Shown here: positions 45,301-60,300 of the stretch, piece after piece
Position numbering within the stretch: the stretch's first letter is position 1
Layout of the letters: each line of letters begins with the position of its first letter
Made by a program: the position numbers and the translations under genes
The notes under the pieces: generated by a model
The model's database searches: none
What the model was told of the DNA's origin: nothing
The model's input: only the letters and a program-made list of their open reading frames with translations
Assembly: GCA_011050085.1 (NCBI GenBank)
Contig: DRGL01000015.1
Coordinates: 62,001 to 126,000, forward strand
Direction of reading: 5' to 3'
Length of the DNA stretch: 64,000 nucleotides
Origin: Pricia antarctica
GTDB taxonomy: Bacteria > Bacteroidota > Bacteroidia > Flavobacteriales > Flavobacteriaceae

Positions 45301-48300
45301 GTTGGTCTATGGTTTGGGTTGTCATTGCCTGACAATCATTGGACCCGGTTGCCGTTATGGTATATCCAGCTGATGTTGTCGTTTGGGCCAGCCCTGTAAA
45401 TTCGGCCGATGTATTTGTAGAACTTGTCGGATTTATAGTAACCACACCACCATCCCGATCGGTAATTTGGAACGTGTAAGGTCCTACTCCATTATCGAGC
45501 ACACTTACTGAAATGGTGCCGTTAGCATCGCCGAAACAAACTACGTCAGTGAAGCTATCCACACTTAATATGGGATCTACTTGCGGCTGTAACGATTTTC
45601 GAATCGTTTTTGAACAAGATTGGTCGTCGGTTATTGTAAAAGTATATTCCCCTTCTTGGGTCAGATTATTGAAAATACCAGTAGTATTCGATGGTTGTGG
45701 CGTTGAACTATCTGGGAAGACGACCGTGTAGGTAAAGTTTCCTGAAGACCCACCGGTTTGCGTAATAGTAATCTGCCCACCAGGGTCTGTTGTACAATCG
45801 ATAGGTTTAACAACAGTTGCCAAAGGCATAATTTCTTCATATAGATTAACTGAAAAAGAGGTTGTATTGGTACAGTTCCATTGGTCGCTTACAAGCACTT
45901 GATATTGACCAGCTCCAAGACCGCCGAAAATAGTGCTGACCTGTAAGGCTCGCAGATTTTCAAAGGCCGATGTGCCAGTGTTGAACCGCTGCAGTTGATA
46001 GCTATAGTTGCTGCCTTGCCCGCCCAACACATTGACTACCTGAATCTCTCCTTCAAAATTTGTACAGTTCTCCACATTCACTTGAAGGTCTGCGGATATT
46101 GGAGTCGGATCGATCAAATTCACGTTCGGCAATTGTTGTAAACAGCCATTGCTATCGGTAACCCATATTTGGTAATCGGTTCCTGTCGCACTACCGGAAA
46201 GATTTTCGAACAGTGGACTATTTTGGAAAACGCTGGCATCGGCTGGAGCGGGATTAGTTGCAATATCAACGAAATATGAATATCCGCCCCATCCTCCGAG
46301 CACATCAATTACTTCAATGCTACCGTCATTCAGCGCACAGGTAACATCGGTTTTATAGGTGTCTCCAGTAATAGCTGCTGTGGGTCCTGATATTGTAAAG
46401 TTTTCCATGTTTTCACAAGTCGGCGCGTTATTTTGGCTTATTATGACATAAAAGGCTCCTGCAGGCAGAGTAATTCCTGCGGTCGGACCATTGGATGCCT
46501 CGGTCCCTATTGAAACGGATGTGTCATCACCGGTATTTGCAGGAGTTCCGTTGGTATTGAAAATTTCCCAATCGAAACCTCCTGGATAAGTTGCATCGAC
46601 AAGTTCTAAAGTAATTTCCCCAGTTGCCGTACCGAAACAGACCACATCGCTAATTTTGGTAATATCGATAGTAAAGGTATTTGGATCTAAAAGTCTTTCG
46701 GATGTGGTGGTGATACACCCCGTATCTAGATGTCTGACCAAGAAATTGTGGGTTCCTATGCCTAGATTTGGGAATACATTAGATGTCTGGTAAGTGGCAC
46801 CGTTATCTATACTGTACTCAAATTTCGATGCATCGCTGTTCGTTGAAATAACGCTAACGGTAATTTCTCCATCATTCCCAGGGCTACAGCTAATGAAATT
46901 AGTAATTGCAGCAGAAGCCGATAACAATTCATCGTATGTGTTTATAGTCGCTGTCTGGGTACCTACACATCCTTTATCGTCATAGACATTGATGGTATAG
47001 GTTCCACCCATAGCATTGGTCTCGATATACTTGCTGTTCGATCCTTTATATACTTGTATCGGATCGGCCGGGCCGGTCGTGGTTGTCGGGTCATCGTTGT
47101 TGATGAACTCATATGTAACAAAATTGTTCGAACCACCGTTGGCCCCTGTTATTTCAATACTGGCATTGTTCGGATTGTTCCCAGAAGTACACCCAAACTG
47201 CACCACTATTGGCGCATCCGCAATAATAGCGTCGGGTTGTGTAATGGTTTGCGTAATTTCCGTTGTACAGTTATTATCGCCTCTGCCAGTAATCGTATAG
47301 GTGATTCCTGTAGCGCTTCCTTCAAGACCTGTAAATGTGGCGCTCAAATTGGTCGCAATACTAGGTGCATAAGGTAAGGTCAATGAACCTCCTGTGGCTG
47401 CCGTAATTTCGAAAGTATAAGGTGAAATACCATTATCCGTTGTACTTACCGTAATCGTACCGTCATTATCCCCGATACAAGTAACATTAGTAAAAGTATC
47501 TATCTGTAAAACAGGTTCTACCCTTGGGAATAATTCTTGTGTTATGGTCTTTGCACATTCATGGCCAGCGGCCTGGTCAGTAATAGTAAACGTATACACA
47601 CCAACTTCGGTCAAAGAGGCAAAAACACCTGTTGTATTCGAAGGCTGCGGCGTTGTACCATCAGGGAAAGCAACGGTGTACACAAAATTGCCGGAGCCAC
47701 CGGATTGCGTAACTGTAATTTCCCCACCGGGGCTTACGACATCACAATCGATAGCTTTTACCACGGTTGCCAATGGTTTAATTTCATCGTACAATACTTG
47801 CTCAGCGGTCGTAAAAGTACAGGTCCACTGGTCGTTGATCACTACTTGATATCTACCTTCACCAAGACCGTTGAAGATTGTAGTATTTTGTGCACTTCTC
47901 GTGTTTACAAACGTGGTACCATTGAATTGCTGTAATTGATAGGTATAGTTACTTCCTTGTCCGCCCGCAACATTGAAGACTTCAAGTACGCCCTCGATAT
48001 TGTCACAATTCGCCACGTTGACTCTTAAGTCTGCAGAAATTGCTGTAGGATCGATAAGGTTGACGTTCGCAAATTGCGCCAAACAACCCTTGGCATCCGA
48101 AACCCAAACTTGGTAGTCGGTGCCGGTAACACCGCCTGAAAGGTTACTGAAAGATGTTGTTGTTACAAAACCCGAATTGTCCGTTGGAGCTGGTGCAGTA
48201 GCATCTGCAACATAGTATGTGTAATCAGCCCAACCACCTGAAACGTTACTTATTGTGATGGTACCATCATTTAGGGCGCAAGTGACATCGGTTTTGTCCA

Positions 48301-51300
48301 CAGTTGCATTTATGGCATTGCTCGGGCCGGCGATAGTAAAGAAATCCATGGCCGTACAACTCGGATCCGAACTTTGCGTGATATCTACACGATAGCTGCC
48401 GGCAGGAAGTGCAAACGGTACAGTTGGTCCAACGTTGGACGAAACAAGTGGTGTTGTGGTAATTATTGTGTCATCGCCTAAAGCTAGTGTACCTTGAGAA
48501 TTATATACCTGCCACGTAAAACCTCCGCTATAGGGTTTTACAGGGTTATTTATTTCAAAAACTACCGTTCCATTGTCTCCAAAACAAACAACATCTGTAG
48601 TGGTGCTCGTAATTTCAAAAGTATTCGGATCTTTGATTTCAAAAACGGTCTCGACGATACATCCGGTATCATGGTTCGTTATTCTTCCTATATAATTTCC
48701 GACTCCTAAGCCCATGAATAGATCAGATGCCTGATTCGGTGCGTTGTACGCATTATTTGTGCCCTGAACGGAATAGGAAAGGTCAGGGGTAGCGCTCGAT
48801 GGGGAAACGGTAACCGCAAGAGTGACTTCGGCGTCGTCTCCAGGTGCGCAGGTGACATCACGAGTAATAGTAGATGTCGGATTGCTTATTTCTGTATAAG
48901 TAGCTATAGTCGCTGTAGTTGTACCAATACAGCCTTTATCATCATATACGTTTATGGTATAGTTGCCACCAATGATGTTGGTTTCTGTATAGGAGTCATT
49001 CGTACCGTTTTGTACGACAATGGCATCGCCTATTGCAGGGCTAGTTGGGTCATCGTCATTGATGAACTCATAGCGTACGAAAGTACCAGAGCCTCCGCTT
49101 GCGCCGGAAATGGTGATAGTGGCATTTCTAGGACTGTTCCCTGTGGTACAGTTAAATTCTACGACCGTTGGAGCCGGTACGGTAATAATCGTAGGCTCAG
49201 AAATTACGATTCCGAAAATATCGGTGAAACAATCATTGTTTCCTGTCCCCCTTAGGTCATAAGTGCCAGCAGGAAGGTTTTCGAAAACGGTTCCATTCAA
49301 GACGGCGCTCGCGGGCATAGGAGTTAAAGTATAGGTTAATGGATTAATGCCGTTATTCGTTTCCGATACGGTTATACTACCATCGGCACCACCGTTACAG
49401 GTCACATCAGTATGGACTTCGCTAAATTCCGGAAGAACCGCATCAGGCACATCGATTATAATCGATTTTACACAGTTCGGAGGACTCGTGCTGATATCAT
49501 AAATATTTACATTATATGCTCCGGCAGCACTTGCGTTTGGCCAAGCATGAGGGTTAGAGGGCAATGCGGCTCTGGGTTCGTCCACGGATCCCGGGCCGTC
49601 GATTTCATACTCGTAATTTCCCGATCCCGAAGTTACTTCGATAGTAATTTCTGCATAACCCGCCGAGCCTATTTCACAATCCAACAAAGCAGTTTGTCGT
49701 ATCGTAAACTGTAATGGCGGTTGAATATCGAAAGTCTCCATGTCGGAACATCCGTTCAGATCACGTATTTCTATGGTCTGCCCCAATCCGGAGCTTAGTC
49801 CACTTACTGTATACTCATTACTTCCATTAAAGGTGATATTTTGGAACGCTCCTCCGTTCAAACTGATTTGATAAGGCGATATTCCAACGGCATCCAAAGA
49901 AACCAACACTTCAAAATTACCTTCGTTGACACATTCGTCAACAATGGATAGTGAAATATCCGGCGTTGGGTCGAGGGCTACAGTTACCGTATCTGATTGG
50001 ATACAATCGTTGGCATCCTTAACGTAGACGATATAATCACCAGATTCTACATTTGCGAAAGAAGTTACTACCCACCCTACAGAGGAAGCGGTCGGCGCAG
50101 GTTCCGTGTCCAACAAATATTGGAACTCATATGGCGCGGTACCGAATTGTGCACGTGCGTCAATTGCTCCGGCATCCACATTACAGTTATCATTTTTAGG
50201 GGATGATGCGGTAATGGCCAATACGTTGGAAGATTCGATAATCGTAAAATCGGGACTACTAATAGAACAGCCATTATTGGTTCCACCAATTTCTTTGAAT
50301 AGGATGTAATATACCCCTTGCGTCAACGTCCCAAAGTTGGTGATGGAAATCGCTCCAGTAGGAGGGTTAACGGTAGCGCTACCATTAAAACCGACCGGGA
50401 CGTTCGATTGGGCATTGAAAATTTCATATTCAACACTGGTAGCTAACACATCATAATTTTCGAATGTAAAACTTACGTTACCGTCTGCGGCTCCCTTACA
50501 GGTTACATTGGATACAACATCTAAACTTGCAGTCATCTTTGACGGCGAATTTATAGGCGTCGCAGCTGTTTCAAAATAATAACAGTTAGTGGTAATGTCA
50601 TGTACTACAAAAGTATAAGTGATACCAGGGGTAAGACCTGTAAAAATTGTTGTATCGCCACCAGGAGTAGATGCTGGTTGGTACGTAGATGAATATGGAC
50701 TTGAATAGGTTTCCAAAGTTGCAAATTCATAATTGCCACTACCGACTGTCGATGATACGGTTACTGTCGCCATACCGCCTGTCGTACAGTCCATGGTCAA
50801 TGCACTGACATCGATATCAAGATCATCTGGCGGTGACGCGATGATGTTGGTAGTACGTGCCGAACAACCGTTGGCATCCACAACATCAACCTCATAAATA
50901 CCGAATTCTAAAATAGCGAAGGTATGATCCTCTCCTCCTGCCGTAGTAACGTAAGTATCTGAATAACCGTTGTTACCGGTAAGGTGATAGGTATATTCCG
51001 CAGTTCCTCCGCCTAAATTTTCAACAGTAATGGATCCTGGATCCGTTCCAGAGGATGCATTACATGTGATCGGCACTAAATCCACATTATAAGTGATAGC
51101 GTTCGGTTCGGTAATGGATATTGGGTAAGGTACTGAAGTACATCCCTTGTCATCGGTAACCCGCACTTCATAGTCCCCTGCAGGAAGGCCTGAGGTTTGC
51201 GTACCATAGTTTGTAGAGGTATTGGTCTCGATAATCTCGATCGTATATCTTGGGTTTCCGATTCCTGTATCGATAACGACATTCAAAGAGCCTGTCATAT

Positions 51301-54300
51301 CACCGTTACAAAAGATATTTGTAGCAGAAATGGAGGTAATTATAGGAAGTTCCGCTGGAGTTACCATAACGGGCGATGTTATAACTGTACAAACGGTAGG
51401 GGCACTAGTATCGGTAACCCGGAAAATATATGTGCCATCCGTGGTCGTACTGAAAACGTTACCCGTAAAATTCGTTGTAGCGTACGTAGATCCATTGTCG
51501 TCTGACCATTCGTAGCTATAGGTTCCTGAACCGCCGTTGGCATTCACAGTGACCTCACCGGGGGCTATACAGGTCAAGTCAGGGTCAAGAACCGCATTTG
51601 CGGTCAGTTGCGGTGCTATAGTTACGGGTATTGCCGTTCCGATACAACCAAATCCGTCTTTTACGTTTACGGTATAGGAACCGTTCGATAGATTCTGAAA
51701 ATTATATGAAGTAGCTGTTGAAGGGCTAGGCGTTAACCAAGGACCACCGTTCAAGCTAAATTGATAGCCTCCGTTACCAGAGGTAACAATAAGCTGAATC
51801 GCCGCATCATTATTTCCGGAATAACAAGCGGTCGGAGTAACATCGAATGTTGGGTTTGCCGGTGCCGCAACTACGATGGCCGCATCGATAAGGTCATCGC
51901 AGCCATTGGCATCAAGTCCACGAACGAAATAGGTGCCATCAGTAACAATGGTGAAGGTGTTATTGTTTTGGTAGGGTCGTATGACCGCACCTACATTGTC
52001 CTCGAGTCGGTATTGATAAGTAGGTGTACCCCCACTAATGGAAGCAGTGAGTGTTGCACCGCCATTGTCACACGTATATGCTGTAGTGATATTGGCTGTC
52101 GTTACCAGTGCGGCAGGTTGCGAGATGACTGCATCAAAAGGAATCGAGCATGAGGTACTTAATACATCTCGAACCACAAGATTCACTGTTCCTGCCGAAA
52201 GACCTGAAACGGTCACAGTAGCGGAAGTTTCTGGACCAGTGAAGCTAGTACCGTTATCAATGGAATATTCAAACCCATTTACAGGATCGAAATTTGTAAC
52301 CATAAAAGTAGCTGTACCATCTGAAAGTCCGTTACAGCTTACATTCGTTGAACCTGTGAGTGTTGCCGTGAAAGTATGGCCAGGCTCGACAATCACATCT
52401 GTATCAACAGTACAGCTTTTGCCATAATCTACTGTTATGGTGTGGGTGCCTACGGCAACATTATTAAAAACATTGGATGCCTGTACAGTTCCGCCATCGA
52501 TACTGTAGGTATACGTCGAATCGTTTGGTGATACGGTGATATTTCCTGTCCCGTCGCAATTGAAGTCCGTTGAGGTGATCAACGTTGGTTCTGTGGGCAG
52601 GGTGTCGATAATCACCGTTGTTGGTATGGTATACACACAATTGATGGCATTCGCATCGCGAACTTCTATTATGTACGAATCATCATCTAGATCAGTAAAG
52701 GCAATGCCGCCCGTGGTCGAAACTGACCAAGCGCCTCCATTTATGCGATACTGATAATTGCCAGAACCACCTGTTGTGGCGATTACGCTGCCCACAGTAA
52801 TCTCACCAAGCTCGAGACAGGTATAGTCCTTAGTAATTTCCGCCTCCGCTACGATGGAATCCGGTTCCGTAATCGTTATTGGCAATGTCGAATCACAACC
52901 ACTTGCATCCCGTACACGTACCACATAATCAGCGCCTGCCAGCAGGTTTTGGAAGGATGTATTTATCTGGTAGGCAACCAATATAGTTGATGATGTGTTC
53001 TCCAATTGGTATTGATACGGTGCGTTGCCACCAGTTATTGCTACATCGATGGCCCCTGTAGATGCTCCGTTACAGGTTACATCGGTAACCGTTGGCATAA
53101 TGACAATCTGAGGACTTTGAATTATGGTAATATCGGTTACTTCTTCGCAAAACGGTACCGTTCCAGAGTTGTCCCGAACATACACATCGTAATCTCCCGC
53201 TGTTTGTGCTACGGGGTTGCTGTTCGAGAAATCGGTTGCTGTTGGCGTGGCCCCATCTGCAACAACGGCATAAACGTAATTACCATCACCGCCAGTGGCC
53301 GCAATAATAATATCTGTAGTTGTTGCGCAGGCCGTAATGTTGGCGGCGGTTGCGGAAACTGTGATTTCGGGCTCGATAATGTGTTGAATAGGTGTTCCTT
53401 CACATCCATACGCATCTTTTACGTTTACATTGTATGTTCCTGACCCAAGAGCAGTAAAGGTATAGGTGGTCGCGGAGCTTGGCGATGGCGCAATCCATGG
53501 CCCACCGTTGATGTTGAACTGATACGAACCGTTTCCATCAGTGACATTGATAGTAATCTCAGCATCGGCATTTCCGGAATAACAATCAGTTTCAATAGTC
53601 GTAAATGCAACGGTATCTGGGGCGCCCACCGTAATCGGAACGGTCGTTTCACAGGAATTGATATCCCGCACCCGAATTATATAGTCACCCGGGGTAAGGC
53701 CGGTAAAGGTGTCTGAAGTCTGAAACGCTTGTAGTACTATAGGAGTTGCGGAGGTATCTTCCAATTGATAGGAGTATGCGGGCGTTCCTCCGGTCGGTGT
53801 TGCTTTGATTGTAGCATCATCCAAACAAGTACTTGGTGAGATGATGGTAGCTGTCGCCGTTAGAGTGTTCGGTTCTGAAAGGTTTGGCGATATGGTCACG
53901 CTACAGGTGGAATCGGCCACATCACGTATCGTGATATTGGTTGTACCGGCACTTAGACCCGTTAATGTTAAGGGAGATGTAGTTTCAGGTCCGATAAAAG
54001 TGGCGCCGTCCGTAGTATATTCGTATCCGGTCGTCGTGTTGAAGTTTTCTACATCAAAGGTAACAGAGCCGTCGGATGCGCCATTACAGCTTATGTTCGT
54101 AGTAGCGGTAATATTGGCTTCCAATGCCCTTCCGGCTTCTACTAGCACATCAACCGATACTTCGGCAGGGCATTTTGCAGGTGGCTGTGTAGCCAATAGA
54201 TCATCAATAGCAAGGTCGTTACCGTTGATTACGGCAGAATTGGTTCTGATAACTATATCAAGGTTTGGATTACTACCGGGATTGAGGTCTACAGAGTAGT

Positions 54301-57300
54301 TTCTCCAGTCATTAGGGCCGGAGTTTTTAGGAACAAAGCCAGTAGTTGTACTTGCAATAATAGTTCCACTGGGATCTACCAGTTGAATTTCAAAAGAGGG
54401 ATCTCCACCAGATGTGCCCTGGCGCAAAAGGTTCATTGCCCATAAGGAAATGGAAATATCTTGATTCTGCAATACTTCAATGTTCCTTTTGGCATAAACG
54501 ATTCCACCGACGCCAGCGACGCCACCTACATTTATAGCCAGATAGCGGCCATCTGTGTTTCCGGTATGGTCATTAGGGCTTATCCAGGTACCATATATAT
54601 TGGTCAGTCTATTCGTAACCACATATTCACCATCCTGTAGATTGGGATTTGTTCCAAAGGCAGGGCATGATTCTGTTCCGTCTTGGGGCTCATAGCAATA
54701 TACCGGGTCAATTTCCGTGATCGGCGTATTGTTACCAAAACCGAAGTCTTCCGTTAATAACGTGCTAGGCGGAATTACAGTAGTAATTACGTAGTTCACG
54801 GTAACAATATGGGTACCGGCTGAAACATCCGTGAAAACGTTGGAATCCGCAGGTGTGTTTAGTACATTATCAATTTCATAGGTATAGTCGTATAACGGAT
54901 CGTCAGGATTGACCGTGATGGTTGCATCACCGTCACAGAAATAATCGAGGCTGGTCGTTACGCCCGGCGGGGTCTGAGCTGGTAGCACGGTAAGATCCAT
55001 AGGAAGCGAACAATTGTTTGCATCTCTTACGAATACGGTGTAATCTCCTGGGAATAGATTTGAAATATTACTGGCTTGGTAGGTAGCTCCTCCATCAAAA
55101 CTATATGCATATGGCGCAGAACCTCCCCGGGCATTTACAATACGGACCTCTGCCCCCATCGAAGGATTACATTCGATAAGTTCGGCGACCAATGCCGATG
55201 CCGATAAGGTAAACGGTTCGGAAATAGTATGAACCTGCGAAATTTCACAGGAGCTGCTGTCCTGTACCCGTATATTATAGCTACCTGCCGGAAGATTCGG
55301 AAAGGTGTTGGTTGTTTGATAGGTAAAACCATCGTTAATACTATAACGATACGCAGTGCTCCCCCCGGTAGCATCAATGGTTATGGTAGATTGTGAAGTG
55401 CCGCTACATAGAACCGGAGTGCTGGTTACCGTAACCGCCAATGGATCATCTTTGCTGATATTGAGGTCGTAAACTGCCTCACAGAAATTGGTCCCTCCGT
55501 TTTTGTCCCTTGCATAGACGTCATAATCGCCGATAGCTGATATCGTTCGGGTAGTGGCAGCACTAAAGTCACTTGGACTGGGGGTTGCTCCATCAGCAAC
55601 TATAGCATATACAAAGCTATTGTCCCCACCCGCAGCAATTAAAGTTGCCTCGGTAGTGTTGCTACATTCCGGAATTGGGGGTGCCGATGCTGAAACGGTT
55701 ACAGCGGGTGAAATTACGCTAGTCTGCGTTCCAGCGGTACAGCCAAATTGATCTTGTACATTAATAGTGTAAGAACCTGAACCTAAATTGTCGAAAACAT
55801 ACGAGTTCGGCGTAGCCGAATCAGGAGATTCAAAGGGATTGCCGTTAATACTGAATAAAAGTCCGCCGTTGCCGCCAGACACTGTTACTGTAATAGTTGC
55901 ATCGTTGGCGCCTGAATAACACTGTGTAGCTACAGTGGTGTATGTGAAAGTTGCTGGAGCCGTGATATTTATAGGGGTGTCGATTTCATCGTCGCAGCCG
56001 TTATTATCAAGCACTCTTACAATGTAACTGCCATCGGTGACATTAGTAAACGTCGTTTCAGGCTGATAGGTTCTTATGACACCGCCGGATGTATCTTCCA
56101 ATCTATACTGATAGGGAGCTATTCCATCATTCGCGCTGGCCGTTATTGTAGCACCGGTATTATTACAGGTCCAAGCTGTGGTAATCGCTGCCGAAGCAAC
56201 TACAGCCGCAGGCTCGGTGATGGTTCTATCGATACTCACACTACATGACGGTTCGTCTACTTTTCTTAGGATAAACGTATAAGCTCCCGGACTTAATGGT
56301 GTAGCCGTAGTAACGGGTGATACGGTTGAAGTTGTAAAAGTAGTACCACCATCGGTAGAGTATTCAAAACCGGAGGAAGTATTAAAATTAGTCGCTGTAA
56401 AGGTTACGCTGGCATCGTTTTCGCCGTTACAACTTGCATTTGTAGTACTTGTTATGTTTGCCTCAAATCGGTTTCCCGCTACAACAGTTACTGGAGTTGA
56501 TACAGTTTTAACACAGACTTCAGGAGTCTGAAAAATTTGTATGTCGTCGATGGCGACATCGTTACCGCTGTTGCCCACCTTTTCGGTTCTGACCACGAAG
56601 TCTAAGGTGGTGTTGCTTCCGGGATTTAAGTTGGCGGTAAATTGGTGCCAGTCATTGGCGTTTTGGTTTTTAGGAATGTCGCCTGTTCGTATTGATTGTA
56701 CGATGGCATCCGTGCCGGGATTTCTGATTTCTATAGTTAGGTCAGGGTCAAGTTGGTTGCCACTACGAAGAAGATTGAACAACCATAATTCTATACTAAT
56801 CGGCCGGTTTGGAATAATATCGTTGATGGCCTTTCGATAAATAATCTGGCCTGGGCTGGGCGTACCGACATTAATGACCAAAAAACGGCCATCGGTACCG
56901 GATGGGTTCGTATGGTCGTTGGGGTTCCGCCAAGCGCCAAATGGGTTTACTATTCTTGGTGTCACCGCATATTCGTAATCGTTGATTTGATTGTCGGTGT
57001 CGTTCGGTCTTCCGCCCGGTATCGTATTAGAAGTCTGGTCTTCATAAAAATAGCCAGATGTGTTCGGGTTGGAAATGGTTACACCGGTGCCAAAATCTTC
57101 CAACAAAAGTATACTAGGCGTTGGAGGGGTTTGCGAAATATAATTTGTACTTACCGTATAGGTGCCAGGTTCAACATCTGAGAAAATATTGCTAGTTGGG
57201 TCTGGCGAATTTGTTATTCCGTCCAAAGCAAACGTATAATCGTAAGTGGTGATGTCCGGGGTGGCGGTGACTACAGCGTTCCCATCACATAAATAACTTA

Positions 57301-60300
57301 CTTCAGGGGTAAGCACTACGGTTGGAGGCACGGGTTCATTGACCACGGTAATATCCATAGGAAAAGAACAACCTACATCATCACGCACGATAACGATATA
57401 GTCGCCCGGTGGCAAAATAGCCACTGTACTCGTTCCGTAATTTGCTCCGCCGTCGAAGCTGTACTCATATGGTGAGGTACCGCCCACAATATTTGTAATG
57501 CGTACCTCGGCACCATTGGGGTCACAGGTTGCATCCCTCGAAACACCGGCAGAGGCGGATAACGGGAAAGGTTGGGTAATGGTATATGATTGTGTAAGCT
57601 CGCATCCCGAAGCATCCGTTACCCGAAGGTTATAAGTGCCTGCCATTAGGTTTGGAAACGTATTGGTCGATTGGGTAGTGGCACCATCATCAATACTGTA
57701 TACGAAAGGCCCGATTCCTCCGGAGGTCCCTATATTAAGGGTCGATGAATTTGAACCGCTACATACGATGGGCGTATTTGAAGGTGTAATGGTCATTGGC
57801 CCGTTGTCCATAATGGTAACTTCATTTGAAAAAGCGAAGCAGTTGTTCGAATCAACGATTACAAAAGAATAAGTGCCATCTTCCCCTACTATATATTCGT
57901 CGATTCCGTCACTGTCGGTATCTCTCCACCCAAAGGAAAAAACAGGGTTCGTATCATATGCGTCACCGGGTATGGAGGCAACATCAGGGTATAAATTTGT
58001 TCCGTTTTTGCTCCAAATAGCAAACGAGTAATCAGGATTCGGAAAACCGTTGCTTCCAGTAAGTTCAATGGTGCCGGCCGTACAGCCAATATCCTTTGTG
58101 GTCAGTGCTGAAATAGTGGGGTCTAAAATTCTTGTTACGGTTACGTTTTCGTCGTAAGAACATCCATCATCCGTAGAAACTTCGACAATATAATTCCCGG
58201 GGTTTACATTGAAAGAATAGGTGTTGTCTGGTTGGGCTGTTTCTTCGTCAATCAATGTGCCATCGGGCCTTTTTAGAATATAGGTATAGTTTGGCCTAAC
58301 GTTTAAAACATCTATTTGTAATATACCTTGCGCATTACAATTAGCAGGAGTGGTAGTAATGTCAACCTGAAAATCCCGATCGCGAATACCAATGGGATCA
58401 GTGCTAAAGATACAGGCGCCAGGAATAGCATTGCCAGCACCGTCTAATTGAACCACCTCGACCCGGTAAGATCCATTTTGGCCTGAGGAGAAATCAAAAA
58501 TGGGCCCGTTTCCAGCGGTAAAGGGTATTAGAATACTGTTGTTTGCATGATCAATCAGCTGATACCCATATCCACTGCCTAGATTTGTAATGCGAATTTG
58601 TCCATCACTAGAACAAATTATATCTCTATTGTTATACAGAATTTCAAGATTATTTTGAAAAACATCAAAATAAAAGCGGCTGAAACAACCATTTGTATAG
58701 TTAATCACCAAACGAAATTTTCCGGCCGTATTGGCGGTGTAATTATTTCCTGTTGCTACTGAATTCCACGAACAACTCAAATTTTTGTTGCCACAATCAT
58801 CCGAGGAGCCCGTACAGCTACTTTCATCCAGCTTTTCCCAAGTAAGGCTTTGGGCATCTGTTATATTTATTTGAAGCGGTTGTGTATCAGTGGCACCGCA
58901 AAGAAAAATCTTTGGCAAAAGGTCTCCATCGACACTACAGGTTACGATTTCGCCTTGAATATCGTTAATGGGGTCGGCATCGCCATTTAACATATTAAAA
59001 TAGTCAACCAATGGGTTGGTCTGTGTAGCCCCAAAGCGTTCGACCGTGATGATTTCCTTAAAGCCTTTACAAGGGTCGGCTACAATTTTATCAACAATAT
59101 AAGTGCCAATGTCAGTTACCATTAATGTAGATGGGTCTCCATCGGGATCACCATCATTCTGAACCGGATCAGAGGCATCAATCTCGCCATTTGAATTTGC
59201 ATCCAAAACCCATATATACGAGTCAAAGTTATCCCCCGCGTTCAAAACAACGTCATCTCCACAAAGTTGAACGGTTCTGTCGAACGTACAATCTGAAAGA
59301 TCGTCCAACAAAAAGTTTGTGGCACCAGGCGTTACAAAACCACAATTATCAAAATCGGATACACTTGGATCATCTGTGATCTCATTATCGTTGATTACCC
59401 CTTGATATGTAGAATAGGCTATGTTTTCAATAAGGTCGCTACAAGCGTTTACGAAATCAAAGCAGTTGCTAGCCACATTGACCCTCATCCTGATAGTAGA
59501 AGCTGGCCTTCCCATTCTAACCAAAGAGTTCGGTATGGAAAAAACCACTAACCCTGCGGCTTCATCATAAACATAAGTCACTCCTGCCGGCAATGTGAGA
59601 TTGGTTTCGTCTAAAAAAACATTGACAGGTAATACATCCCTTATTATATAGCTGTCACCATCGTCATTACCAGTATTCCTGAAAGTAAGCACGTAGTCCA
59701 AGGTTTGCCCAAGGTTTACCCCTTGTCCTGTGATATCATTGCCGGCAATGTCTTCTACCCTCTTTTCAAGGACAATATTCGGTTCAATGATTTCTACGTT
59801 GAAAGAATTAAAAAAAGGATAATATTGATCTCCCCGCGATTCGAATCGAAATGTTGCCGCAGTTTCGGCATTGGGTATAACAGAATTCGTTGGGTTGTTT
59901 AGTCGAAAGATATCGGTGTCATAGCCTAGGGTATTTCTACTGTTGGGTGTTCTATTTGTAGTAAGTGCCCCATTAAGAGTAATATTGCTATTAAAAAAAT
60001 TGTCCGCTGGATTGGTAGCGTTGCTCATAGTTGTAAAGCCGCCATTACTTGCAGCACTTATAAGCATGCGGTCTCCACTTATCCTAAAATCTCCTTCTAG
60101 GGCTGCCGCTCCGATATTGGCACGTACCGGACCGGAAGGAACAGTGTTAAAGCCGGTGTAGTCTACATCAAGTCGACGATCTGAACCTGAATCCCTAACC
60201 CGGGCAAAACCATCGAAAGTAGTAATCAATTTACCGCTTAGGGTGGGGTTTTCGTAGACAATGACTAAAGTCCAACCTGCCGCCGCACCACCTCCTGGGG

